DNA from: Novosphingobium sp. 32-60-15
GTDB lineage: Bacteria > Pseudomonadota > Alphaproteobacteria > Sphingomonadales > Sphingomonadaceae
DNA length: 64,000 bases
Reading direction: 5' to 3'
Assembly (NCBI RefSeq): GCF_002280675.1
Contig: NZ_NCEN01000008.1
Coordinates: forward strand, 1 to 64,000
The notes below the pieces were generated by a model. That model did not search any database. It saw nothing but the letters and a program-made list of their open reading frames with translations, and was not told the origin of the DNA. How positions within the stretch are numbered: position 1 is the first letter of the stretch; each line of letters begins with the position of its first letter. The translations under genes were made by a program, and so were the position numbers. Of this stretch, positions 18,325 to 26,672 are shown piece after piece.

Positions 18325-19101
18325 TTGATATATTCGGATGACAGGGGCCCTTTGGGCTTCGACCCAGAAATCGACATTTCTCTAAGCGATGCTTTTGAAG
18401 CCGTGCGGCAAATGCACACGACCGCCACGCCACTAACCGTTCGGAAATTCCTCATCGGTGTGGCGTTGCACGGTGATCAAAGCGGTCTGGCTGGCTATGT
18501 CTCTGAATATCGAGAGTCGTGCGTTCGAATTGACCGTCCTGATCTTTCGGCATTTCAAGTTCAACCTGAACATTTCACCTCAATTCCGTGCGATTTTTGG
18601 CGAATAGGCATGGCGATAGGGGCTAATGCTAAAGCAGAATTTGCGGTCGGAAACCTTGGCCACATCACAGAGATGACAGCCAGCGAACTCCCGTACCGCT
18701 TGCGCGACCGATACTCCACTGACTTGCAGAATGAGCGTGTCTCTCTTTCGCAGATCGCATACGGCATTCACTTCCCGAAAGCTCAACTTCTTGCCCTTGC
18801 CGAAGATCCCGGCTGGCAGGCGTGGGGGGCTGTCTCAACTGCAATTGATGGCCGCAGAAAGCACGGGGCACCTACGCAGTGGAAGTGGGATGAAGTGAAG
18901 GTTGCGCTTACCGTCGAAGCGGCGCGCAACCCGGACATTCTCAATCAAGGGGCTGGTCCAATCCGGCAATTCATAAATGATTACATGCGGCAATTGCACT
19001 GTGACCAGCTTCCCGAACGCAAGGAAGTTCAACGCTACGTTGAACGTTTTTCCTGTCTCTGGAACGATTTAGAGGACGAAGGCCCGCCGCTAGACTCATA
19101 G
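18325..19101 (+). CDS. Island protein of unknown function (about 258 aa)
   Basis: A soluble protein with no signal or membrane segments. It is rich in aromatic residues (CDFWRIGMAIG, PGWQAWGAV, QWKWDEVKVAL). I recognise no domain. Similar-sized hypotheticals often follow integrases in alphaproteobacterial elements. The start used is TTG 18325, which has no strong ribosome site; an internal ATG about 30 codons later is possible. Confidence 0.6.
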   Translation: MIYSDDRGPLGFDPEIDISLSDAFEAVRQMHTTATPLTVRKFLIGVALHGDQSGLAGYVSEYRESCVRIDRPDLSAFQVQPEHFTSIPCDFWRIGMAIGANAKAEFAVGNLGHITEMTASELPYRLRDRYSTDLQNERVSLSQIAYGIHFPKAQLLALAEDPGWQAWGAVSTAIDGRRKHGAPTQWKWDEVKVALTVEAARNPDILNQGAGPIRQFINDYMRQLHCDQLPERKEVQRYVERFSCLWNDLEDEGPPLDS

Positions 19102-19212
19102 CGAAACTCTAAGTAGCTGCTAGCTGCGCGGGACCAACTTCAATCTTTCCCCCCAATCCCTGCCAAAAAACCCAAGATAACTAATCGTCACCAATCACAA
19201 CTAGGTGACGCA

Positions 19213-19404
19213 ATGACCGAACTCTTAGACAGCGAAACAGCCGCCGCTCGCATCGGATGGCACCCCGGCAGCATGGCGCGTGCTCGCGTTCGTGGGGATG
19301 GTCCTCCGTATGTAAAATTGGGCCGCAGCGTTCGTTATGATCCCCGCGATCTTGACGAATGGATCGAAAGCCGCAAGCGCAATAGCACCAGCCAGGCCGC
19401 CTAA
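19213..19404 (+). CDS. AlpA/excisionase-like helix-turn-helix protein
   Basis: 63 residues with the MerR-type winged-helix layout of AlpA and excisionase proteins: a helix-turn-helix in the first 35 residues, then the typical PPYVKLGRSVRYDPRDLDEWI ending. Such proteins regulate integrase or act as directionality factors. It heads the cluster with 19407 and 19634, from which it is separated by two bases. Confidence 0.85.
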   Translation: MTELLDSETAAARIGWHPGSMARARVRGDGPPYVKLGRSVRYDPRDLDEWIESRKRNSTSQAA

Positions 19405-19406
19405 CG

Positions 19407-19634
19407 GTGGAGACCTTTACCCTACCGCCCATACCAGCCGATTGGTTTGGCGTCCGGTTAGATCGGCTGGAAGTTGCTGGTTGCACGCTTTGGCGCGTCT
19501 CAATCCGTGGCCGCGATCGTACGGTAGATCGCGAGTTGTTCGACCATGTAGCCGTTGCTCGCGATTGGGCGCTTGCGCAGGCCGATGCTCGCCATTTGCC
19601 CTATCTCGTTTTCGCAGATCCTGAGGCGGGATAA
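19407..19634 (+). CDS. Small island protein of unknown function (75 aa)
   Basis: Starts at GTG 19407, two bases after the AlpA-like gene, and its TAA overlaps the ATG of the next gene (TAATG). Acidic, mixed alpha/beta composition with a CTLWRVSIRGRDRTV strand pair; no family recognised. The tight spacing on both sides supports it as real. Confidence 0.7.
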   Translation: METFTLPPIPADWFGVRLDRLEVAGCTLWRVSIRGRDRTVDRELFDHVAVARDWALAQADARHLPYLVFADPEAG

Positions 19635-20503
19635 TGGCGAACGGGCCACAAAAAGCAGACCACCGCGGGAACTTCATCATGTTGCCGCGTGCGGTGATGG
19701 AAAGTGTTGCGTGGCGGCACGCTTCCATGCGGGCCCGCTCTATCCTGCTTGTCCTTCTGTTTCATCACAATGGTTGGAACAACGGCACCCTCGCAATATC
19801 GGTGAAGCAAATCGGAAAAGCCCTCGGAAATCAAAACCACGCGGCCAACGGGCAGGCCTTGGCAGAACTGATGCAGTTTGGCTTCATCGAATGCACGTCT
19901 GGCGCCGACCACGGCCAAGCGAAGGCCCGAACTTATCGCATCACGTTTGTGTCTACAGGGGAAGGCAAACGTACTGAATTCGCCACGCACGAATACCAAG
20001 CATGGCGACCGACCTCTGGTGCCAAGAAGCAATTCGGGCGAGCAAAAACAAAAACCCCGATGAAATTCGGCGATGCAGTAACCGCAACGCCAGACATGAA
20101 ATCCGTTGCAATGACTGCACCGCACATGAAATTTCACGATGCGATTACTGCAACGCTGGAAGCGGAAATTGCTGGTGTTTCGACCGATTCCAGCGGTGCG
20201 ATTATTGCACCCTATCTAATCAACCAGTCTTCCCCCGTTCCACGGCTCTCTCCTGTCTCTGGAATTTCACCCTCTCAGCATGATGATTCCACGATGACCC
20301 CAATTTCCGAACTTCGGGATTGGGTCCGCGATGCAATCACCGCAATCGGCGCCGCCAAGATTTTGGCGAAGGATGCAGGAATCCCTGAGGCGACACTCAG
20401 CCGGTTCAAGACGGGCAAGACGCTCCCCGCCAAGTATCGCCACCGGCTTCAGGAAGCATGTGGCCGGGCGCTACCATATTCACAGTGGCTAGCCGCCGGT
20501 TGA
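19634..20503 (+). CDS. Replication-initiator-like winged-helix protein of the island
   Basis: 289 residues. Residues ~10-110 (MLPRAVMESVAWRHAS...ISVKQIGKALG...FGFIECTSG...ARTYRITF) look like the winged-helix DNA-binding domain of phage O-type and plasmid initiators. Residues ~140-195 are encoded by repeated DNA and contain MKFGDAVTATP / MKSVAMTAPH / MKFHDAITATLE. The C-terminal ~65 residues form a second small helix-turn-helix (AKILAKDAGIPEATLSRFKTG). An alternative is a regulator rather than an initiator. Start overlaps the stop of 19407. Confidence 0.6.
   Translation: MANGPQKADHRGNFIMLPRAVMESVAWRHASMRARSILLVLLFHHNGWNNGTLAISVKQIGKALGNQNHAANGQALAELMQFGFIECTSGADHGQAKARTYRITFVSTGEGKRTEFATHEYQAWRPTSGAKKQFGRAKTKTPMKFGDAVTATPDMKSVAMTAPHMKFHDAITATLEAEIAGVSTDSSGAIIAPYLINQSSPVPRLSPVSGISPSQHDDSTMTPISELRDWVRDAITAIGAAKILAKDAGIPEATLSRFKTGKTLPAKYRHRLQEACGRALPYSQWLAAG
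20060..20161 (+). repeat. Iteron-like repeats inside the initiator-like gene
   Basis: Three units opening ATGAAAT(T/C) start at 20060, 20096 and 20126 (36, 30 and about 36 bases). Each contains a GCAGTAACCGCAAC / GCAATGACTGCACC / GCGATTACTGCAAC core. A further related palindromic site, GGTGCGATTATTGCACC, is at 20195-20211. Repeats in the middle of an initiator gene recall lambda O, whose gene contains the origin. Confidence 0.6.
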
Positions 20504-20662
20504 GCACGCCCGCAACCGAGCAACTAATATCTATGCTCCCGGCTGGTCACCCAAGACAGGCAAAACAAATTCAACCGCAGCTGCGTTAGGCTCGATTTTC
20601 CTTGCCCAGAATCATAGGCGCGCGCTAACCAGAGGAAACGATTTGAGGGATGAGCGGAGACG

Positions 20663-21622
20663 ATGAACCGGGCCAAACTGCTGGGGATCGTGACGTATTA
20701 CCTTTCACACCTGCGCATGTCCGTCGAAGCATCCAATTCATTGAATCTTCAAGATTTAAATGTGCACGCGGAAATTTTTTTCCGCGACCTTCTCAATCTG
20801 GCGCTGGACTACGATCTCATCAACATCAACATAGCCGAGAAGAATGCCCGAGCGATTGACCTCGGCGATGAGGCAATTCGTATTGCCATCCAAGTTACGT
20901 CGACTGCCGATTTTACGAAGGTCAGGCACACTTTTGACGGCTTCATTAAAGCCAATCTGCAAAACAAATATGATCGCCTAATCGTTTTGATTATCGGAAC
21001 GAAGAAAAACTACCGAGAACAGGCCCTAGGTGCTCAAAGCACATTCTCGATGTCAATCTCAGATGACGTATGGGATGTGGAAGACCTCTTACGGAAGATC
21101 GGCGGCTTGAACTTGGACAAGCTGCAAGCTTGTCAGGATTTCCTTCGAAAAGAACTCCGGTTGTCGGAGCCCCGCCAATCGAATGAAGTTCGCACACTCA
21201 TGCGCCTAATAGAGGTGCTGAGTGCATCAGAAGATGGCATACACGCGGGCGATAACCGCGAAGATCCTGACCCCGAAGGGAAAATTCGCGATCGGTTTGC
21301 TAACCACGCAGATTTTCTTCAGCAAGAGTATGTGAAACTCTTTGAGATTTACGGTCTGGCACTCAAGGAAGTCGAGGTTCACACCGACTTGGGTCACGTT
21401 CGTGTCCGCAAGCTTCAAGTTTATCTGTGGAACTGGAGTGATCGGGTTCTGAGGGAGTTCAAAGGCGATCCCGAGGTCGCTCTGCAGGCATTATGCGATC
21501 GGATAATGGGAATGATGGGTACAGGGGAAGCTGATTTCGACGAAGGTGCCGTGCGCTATTATTTGATCAATCAGCTCATTGCCTGCAATGTTTTTCCCAA
21601 CAAAGCTACGATCAGTGCCTAA
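20663..21622 (+). CDS. SMEK-domain protein of an ABC-three-component-type system
   Basis: 319 residues. Residues ~5-130 match the SMEK domain found in ABC-3C systems: LSHLRMSVEASNSLNLQDLN, HAEIFFRDLLNLALDYDL, NARAIDLGDEAIRIAIQVTST and a basic TFDGFIKANL helix. The remainder is a helical C-terminal domain expected to bind the middle component. These systems pair an effector-like protein with a small adaptor and an SMC-like ATPase and are predicted conflict/defence systems. GCGGAGACG precedes ATG 20663. Visibly AT-richer than the flanking chromosome. The next gene overlaps its end by 35 bases. Confidence 0.75.
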   Translation: MNRAKLLGIVTYYLSHLRMSVEASNSLNLQDLNVHAEIFFRDLLNLALDYDLININIAEKNARAIDLGDEAIRIAIQVTSTADFTKVRHTFDGFIKANLQNKYDRLIVLIIGTKKNYREQALGAQSTFSMSISDDVWDVEDLLRKIGGLNLDKLQACQDFLRKELRLSEPRQSNEVRTLMRLIEVLSASEDGIHAGDNREDPDPEGKIRDRFANHADFLQQEYVKLFEIYGLALKEVEVHTDLGHVRVRKLQVYLWNWSDRVLREFKGDPEVALQALCDRIMGMMGTGEADFDEGAVRYYLINQLIACNVFPNKATISA

Positions 21623-21857
21623 CATCTTCCTGAAAGACGAGGCGTTGGCAAAATCCCCTCCCATCGTCGGCTTCGAAATCGCGAGTTTTATAAAGGCGAG
21701 TGGCAAGGGCCGCGTAAGCATCTTTGACGTGGTGGATCACTTCAAGCGTAAGCCATGGTTTTCATCAAACTCATTCTTCTACGGCATCACATTTCTATAT
21801 GCCGTTGGCTTGGTCGAATTCGACGAGCCATATCTGGTAGCATCTGATGCGGATTAA
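21588..21857 (+). CDS. ABC-three-component middle component
   Basis: 89 residues, start MFFPTKLRSVPN. The small winged-helix-like pattern (SIFDVVDHFKRK...SFFYGITFLYAVGLVEFDE) matches the adaptor subunits encoded between the SMEK-type gene and the ATPase in ABC-3C operons. It overlaps the upstream gene by 35 bases and the ATPase remnant by 11, the usual compact layout. Family assignment rests on pattern plus position. Confidence 0.65.
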   Translation: MFFPTKLRSVPNIFLKDEALAKSPPIVGFEIASFIKASGKGRVSIFDVVDHFKRKPWFSSNSFFYGITFLYAVGLVEFDEPYLVASDAD

Positions 21858-22892
21858 GCGTCTCTACACAGATCCGGAAATCTTCAAAGCGATCGCATTC
21901 AAGCCCGGGGTGAATATCATTCTCGGCGAAAGCGACGAAACAAGTTCGAAGAATAACGGCGTCGGAAAGAGGTGCTCGCCAGGCGCGTATCGAGCCTCGC
22001 CCCTATCGCAGTTGAACCTGAAATTCCTGCGGAAGAAATTCAGGATTTCTACGATCAGCTCAAATCAGGCCTCGGCACCAGTATCGTCCGCGAACTGAGA
22101 GAGGTCCTCTCCTTCAAAGCTAAAATCGAACAATTCCAGCGCCACCTCCTTGAAGAGAAAACGAAGGTGTTGGATGTAGAAATCCGCGATATCAACAGGC
22201 AGCTTCAGCAGTTCGATCGTCAATATGCCAAACTCTTGGGGGTGCTGAATCAAGACGGTGAGCTACGAAACCTTCGGCAAACTTATGCGTCGTTTCAGGC
22301 GAAGAGCGATGAACTTGGGCAGCTCAAGAGTTTCTTTGGTCGCTACGATCAGCTTCTCATCGATCGCCAGACGAAAAAGAGCGAAATTGAGGCCGAGCGG
22401 CTCCTTCTGCAGGCTAGCGTGTCTACGGCAGCGGAAGGGCTGCGATCTTTCCAGAAGACGATCCTCTCGATCCATCAGGTTATTCAGGGAAACAAAAAAG
22501 CATCCTTCGAGGTTCGGGTAACCAATAAGAAACAAGTGGTCGAGATTGTTCTGCGCATTGACGATGACGGCAGTCACAGCGTTGAGCGAGAGAAGGTCTT
22601 CATCTACGACGTGGCGCTGATGTTGAATGACTACACCCGAGCCCGTCATCCTGGCCTGCTCGTTCATGATAACATCTTCGATGTGGATGACGACACGCTG
22701 CAGCGCAATCTGGAATACGTCCTTACTAGGGCGCCTTGGGGCGATGAGCAGCAGTACATTCTCACTCTTAATGTTGACCGCCTCGAGAACTGTCGTGATG
22801 AGGCATGGTTCTACGAGCTCGAGCAGAGCGTGGTGGCAACATTCACAAAGAGCCAGCGCTTCTTGAGATCCCATTATCAAGAGCTAGGTTGA
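21847..22892 (+). pseudogene. Broken SMC/RecF-like ATPase (DUF2326 type) of the ABC-3C locus
   Basis: The first ~42 codons (MRIKRLYTDPEIFKAIAFKPGV, then VNIILGESDETSSKNNGVGK) are a normal ATPase start reaching the P-loop. Just after GVGK (about 21968) the frame is lost. From 21972 another frame continues to 22892 with coiled-coil sequence and a DUF2326-type end (YDVALMLNDYTRARHPGLLV, then HDNIFDVDD). Together they give about 345 codons, whereas family members are usually 550 or more. So a segment of roughly 200 codons after the Walker A motif appears deleted with a frame change. The product should be inactive unless the break is an assembly artefact. Confidence 0.72.
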
Positions 22893-23356
22893 AGGCACCC
22901 AAAAACGCTGTTTCAACGACCAATCTCGTCATGAATGCTCGTTCCAGCGTCGAGTGCAGCCTGACAGCTTGCCTACCCCAATGAGCGGCTTGGCGAATTA
23001 CAACTTCAAACTTTTTAAATGCTGAACATCGGGGTTCTAAACGTAAACTTCGGTCCCGAAGCGCATATGCCTTCGAGATCCCGCCGGTAGGACCCGCGAA
23101 AAACTGGGGTGCATTATCATATCGAAGCCCAATGCCCGAACAGCCCACAAAGGTGAAGAATGAACGACTTGCCGCCACCTTCCAATTTCAAGAATCGAGC
23201 AGCTAGCCACCTTCCGGGTATAGGGAGGCCAATCTAGGCTAGCAGACATTCAACTGGCCAAGGTCCGACCTCTGCCTTCGAAACAAACTAGGTCAATTGT
23301 CAGCCTGCTCGTGAACGACTGCTCCAGCCAAAAGCTGCCATCCATCTATGCAGCCA
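22893..23356. other. Non-coding stretch between the broken ATPase and the HNH gene
   Basis: No convincing gene on either strand; open frames here lack ribosome sites and recognisable products. Contains GGTAGGACCCGCGA at 23086-23099, which recurs at 26507-26520 inside the same island. It is the space between two convergent cargo modules and may be decayed sequence. Confidence 0.5.
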
Positions 23357-24193
23357 TCACGGCATCGGCGGCAACGGGGGCAAAACGGCTGCGATGGCCT
23401 CCTGCCGCAGGTGCTCGATGGCGGCCGCATCGTCTCGAATGCCACGCAGCAGGGCAGCCTGCCAGCAGTTAGTGCCCCCCGAATGCAGCGCCACGCGGAG
23501 TTCCTGATCTATCTGCTGCGTTACGCTCCCTATCGTTAGCGCCGGATCCCGCATCTTCAGCTGCCCCGGAAGTGACGACCAGTAGGTGGCCATCGAAAGA
23601 TAGAACTGCGTGCCGAGCACGTTCTCCAGATGGAACTCGACGATCTCGCCCTGCGGCGCCGGCAGACCCGGCATAGGGCGGGGTCTGAACGTTGCCGCCT
23701 TATACGGTGGGATAGGCTCCACAAACCAGATCGCCTGGGCCGCCCACGGATCAAAATATGTGTGAATGAACCGGCGCGGATCTCCGCCATGGATGGTATT
23801 GCCCTTCACGCCTGAATTGCAGTGCCGGCACGCGGGCACGAGGTTCGCCCGCATGATCGAGAATTCCGGATAGATGCTACGGGCGAGATAGTGGTCCAGG
23901 TCCCCGGTGACTGGCGAGCCACAAACCGGGCATGACTTCAGCCCCGCCTTGCGGCGCATGCGACCGAGCTCTCCGGACCTCTTCCGGCTGTCGTACAGTG
24001 CGTATTGACGGTGGCCCACCCCGGGCCCGAAGTCGTGTGGATTGATCGCGAACGGGCTTCCGCCGTTCGCATGGAACGTTTGATAAGCGGCGATCCAATC
24101 GGCCTGGTGCGGTGCCCAGATGGCCGTCTTGGCGAGCTTGTTCACGACCGCCTCGTCCTCGGCGGCCGTTACGGGAAGGGGGAGGTACTGCAT
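23357..24193 (-). CDS. HNH endonuclease, partner of the upstream ATPase (PtuB-like)
   Basis: 278 residues. Zinc-supported HNH site: CPVC at 88-91, D100-H101 in GDLDHYLARS, NLVPAC at 117-122 and the second pair C122/C125 followed by N126. This pattern (DHYLxRSxYPEFS...NLVPACxxCN) is common in nuclease subunits of ATPase-nuclease defence pairs such as Septu PtuB. The C-terminal ~140 residues have no recognised domain. It starts three bases after the ATPase stop, so the two are translated together. Confidence 0.82.
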   Translation of the reverse strand: MQYLPLPVTAAEDEAVVNKLAKTAIWAPHQADWIAAYQTFHANGGSPFAINPHDFGPGVGHRQYALYDSRKRSGELGRMRRKAGLKSCPVCGSPVTGDLDHYLARSIYPEFSIMRANLVPACRHCNSGVKGNTIHGGDPRRFIHTYFDPWAAQAIWFVEPIPPYKAATFRPRPMPGLPAPQGEIVEFHLENVLGTQFYLSMATYWSSLPGQLKMRDPALTIGSVTQQIDQELRVALHSGGTNCWQAALLRGIRDDAAAIEHLRQEAIAAVLPPLPPMP

Positions 24194-24196
24194 GGA

Positions 24197-25915
24197 TCAA
24201 AACGCTTCCGGGACTTCCGGCTCAGGCTCAGCGGCCGGAGGTTCGGCTAGACGGCGGGCGATGAACGACAGGCTCTCCGAGTTCAACTCGGCACCGTACT
24301 GCTCAATGACGCCTTCAATGCCGAGCTCACGCCCGGTCTGATCGGCCCATCCTGCCAAGGTCTTCTGGTAGCGGTGCGAGATGCTGGTGTCGCCGAAGAC
24401 GAACTGTGAGATGCTGTCGATGGTGGCGCCAAAAGTCTGCATGCGCGGGGTGTCGATGCTGACCTCGCGACGGTCCAGAGTCAGGATGTTGACCCGGTCG
24501 CGCGGCGCTTCGCGTACGACATACGCGGAGTGTGTAGCTATCACAGCGATCGATCTTGTAGACTGGAGCAGATTGTCGAGGATTTCCATCATATCGGATA
24601 CGAAGTTTGGGTGGAGATGCGTCTCCGGCTCGTCGAGCAGGAGAAGGCTGCCCTGGTCGATGGCGGCGGACGCCTGCGCTGCAAAGCGCAGCATCGCGTA
24701 TTCGCCGCTGCTGAGGCGGCGCGCCTGCAACTCATCATCGAGGACGATAGCCGGGCGGGACCAGTCGATCTGCTGAATCAGCCGGATCGAGTTCAGCTCG
24801 TTAAGGCGCTTGTCGATGGGAAAGTAGCTATGTCCACCAGGCTCGATGACGTGAGGAAGGTCGTCACCCTGTTTGCGTGCGCGAAGGGGCAAGTGAAGGC
24901 GGTGCCACAATCCAATGGGCTTGAGCGCATCCTGAATCACGTCCATGCGGGATTTATCGCGGTTCACGCCGAAGCCGCTGCGGTCTTCCGACTTCTTGCA
25001 GGCGACGAGCGCGGCGAGCAGTGGGTCGGCCCGGTTCTCGCCCGACGCGTTCACGGCAAAGTATTCGTAGTCGATGCCGTGCCATGCGCCGATCGAGCGC
25101 GGAAACGGATCGGTCGGGACCGAGGAGAAGACGAGCACGCGCGAAGGGCGGAAGGCCGGAAGGAAGTGCGGTCGCAGGTAGCCGTGAGGATGGTTGGAGT
25201 GGAGGCCGTCGACGATCGACTTTAACAATTGCGTCTTGCCCACGCCGTTGCGGCCGATGAGAACGGAGGCGCGGTCGCGGAAGATGCCTTCGCGGTTGAA
25301 GCGGAATGGCAACGTGTAGGGATTGTCGGCGCTCAGCAGTCGCGCGGAGAAGGCGAAGTCGATGGCCGCATCGTCGACGGGATCGGGGGTATCTGGCCGG
25401 AAAAATCGGCCGCCGCGCCTGAGGGCGTCGTATGCGCCTCCGTTACGGAGCGCTCCGATATGGAACTCCTCGTCGTCGATCAGGTCAAGCAATTGCTTGC
25501 TGGTCCCCTCGGTACGGGCGACCGTTGCGTCGTGCATCTTGCGAAGCGCGCTGACGCCGACCTGGAAACCAAGCTTTTCGATCACCTGTCGATAGTGTTC
25601 GACCTCAATAAACAGCGATACGAATGGCGCCTGGATCTCTTCTATGGGGAACACTTCTCCTAACTGCTGCAGCAGCTCGGTGAAGACCGGCTCGCTCCTC
25701 ATGCGCCCTTGGAACATCATCCTCATTTGGAGATCGAGCGAATCGCCCTCGACGGGACGTATATGCAGCTTGGCGAAGAAGTTGCGCCCGTAGTCATTCC
25801 AGTTGTCACTGTCCGGGAGGATCGCAACAAGAGGTCCGGCACGGTCCGCGACATGCAGAGCGGACCTGGCGATGACGACGTCGACAGGTACGTCAGCTGG
25901 AATGACTTCAGGCAT
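24197..25915 (-). CDS. SMC/RecF-like AAA ATPase of a two-gene defence module (PtuA-like)
   Basis: 572 residues. Walker A GRNGVGKT at 221-228, ABC-type signature LSSGEYAML at 401-409, Walker B SLLLLDEPETHLHP at 423-436 and the His switch ATHS at 460-463 are all intact. Unlike many PtuA proteins it has a ~200-residue N-terminal region before the ATPase core, with no known domain. A C-terminal ~80-residue tail ends in Pro/Glu repeats. With the HNH gene it forms a two-gene leftward operon. Septu is the nearest described layout; other OLD-like ATPase/nuclease pairs are possible. Confidence 0.78.
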   Translation of the reverse strand: MPEVIPADVPVDVVIARSALHVADRAGPLVAILPDSDNWNDYGRNFFAKLHIRPVEGDSLDLQMRMMFQGRMRSEPVFTELLQQLGEVFPIEEIQAPFVSLFIEVEHYRQVIEKLGFQVGVSALRKMHDATVARTEGTSKQLLDLIDDEEFHIGALRNGGAYDALRRGGRFFRPDTPDPVDDAAIDFAFSARLLSADNPYTLPFRFNREGIFRDRASVLIGRNGVGKTQLLKSIVDGLHSNHPHGYLRPHFLPAFRPSRVLVFSSVPTDPFPRSIGAWHGIDYEYFAVNASGENRADPLLAALVACKKSEDRSGFGVNRDKSRMDVIQDALKPIGLWHRLHLPLRARKQGDDLPHVIEPGGHSYFPIDKRLNELNSIRLIQQIDWSRPAIVLDDELQARRLSSGEYAMLRFAAQASAAIDQGSLLLLDEPETHLHPNFVSDMMEILDNLLQSTRSIAVIATHSAYVVREAPRDRVNILTLDRREVSIDTPRMQTFGATIDSISQFVFGDTSISHRYQKTLAGWADQTGRELGIEGVIEQYGAELNSESLSFIARRLAEPPAAEPEPEVPEAF

Positions 25916-26672
25916 TTGATCACCTATTCCGGACTTTAGCGGTGGAAGGGCTGTAGTATCAGTCCCATCCGCTGGCTAACTGCCTAATTCGCTATATCCT
26001 CGAGGTGGTCAACCGGTCAGATTTCGTAATCGAGGGAGCCTTGTGATCCTAAAGGTTACCGATCAACACCGTATCTAACTGCAGGTTGCAAGGGCACCAA
26101 CACCCAGTCTTTCCTTTTCATTTTTCTTAGGATTTCCGAGAAAATTGACGATTCAAACTGCAGGTAACGCACAATTGCAAGATGTCCGCCAACCTGCAGT
26201 TTCGATCAGTAAATCAAGCTGCCCCATGTGGCTCGAGTGGGAAGAAAACTGGCGGTGGACCCAGATCCTCGAGGTGGTCAAATTCCACGCTCGCGATCGC
26301 GCTTCGCGACCAATCCCTTTGTGCCCCTTTCCTTTCAATGAAGCCCTTGCCTCTTGCTTTCCACGGGCCATGACTGCCCCCGGTGTGCCTGGCCCGGGGG
26401 CTTTTTTGTGCCCTGAGACTGGAACTCGAAACTGTAGCATTGCCCAAAAATCGGGAAGCGATGCTTTTTTGCGGTGACCATGCGCTTATGTCCCCGAAAT
26501 CCTCTAGGTAGGACCCGCGATTTCGTCCTGAGCATTCCCGCCTTGCCAGCCTGACAGGGGCCACAGACGCGATGCAGGCCTTTGACGTGTCCGCGTGACC
26601 TCGACAGGCCGCACGCGCCCTGTAGCGTGGCAGGCGCTTTCCAAATGCCTCCCGAAGATCAATAGTCGCTTG
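25916..26672. other. Non-coding region with repeats and a strong terminator
   Basis: No supported protein gene. It holds a 17-bp direct repeat (ATCCTCGAGGTGGTCAA at 25996-26012 and 26265-26281) and three copies of AACTGCAGGT-type sites: AACTGCAGGTT at 26077, AACTGCAGGTA at 26156 and the inverted AACCTGCAGTT at 26191. A rightward rho-independent terminator follows at 26376. The promoter of the leftward ATPase gene must lie near its left end. A small RNA ending at the terminator is possible. Confidence 0.55.
26376..26407 (+). terminator. Rho-independent terminator without a visible upstream gene
   Basis: GCCCCCGG (26376-26383) pairs with CCGGGGGC (26394-26401) across a 10-nt loop, followed by six T's. 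It is one of the strongest hairpin-plus-T structures in the window and reads rightwards, yet the nearest plus-strand protein gene ends at 22892. Confidence 0.85.

Noticed and set aside
22843..23178. 111-codon minus-strand frame after the broken ATPase
   Set aside because: Overlaps the end of the DUF2326 remnant, has no motif and no good start. More likely chance.
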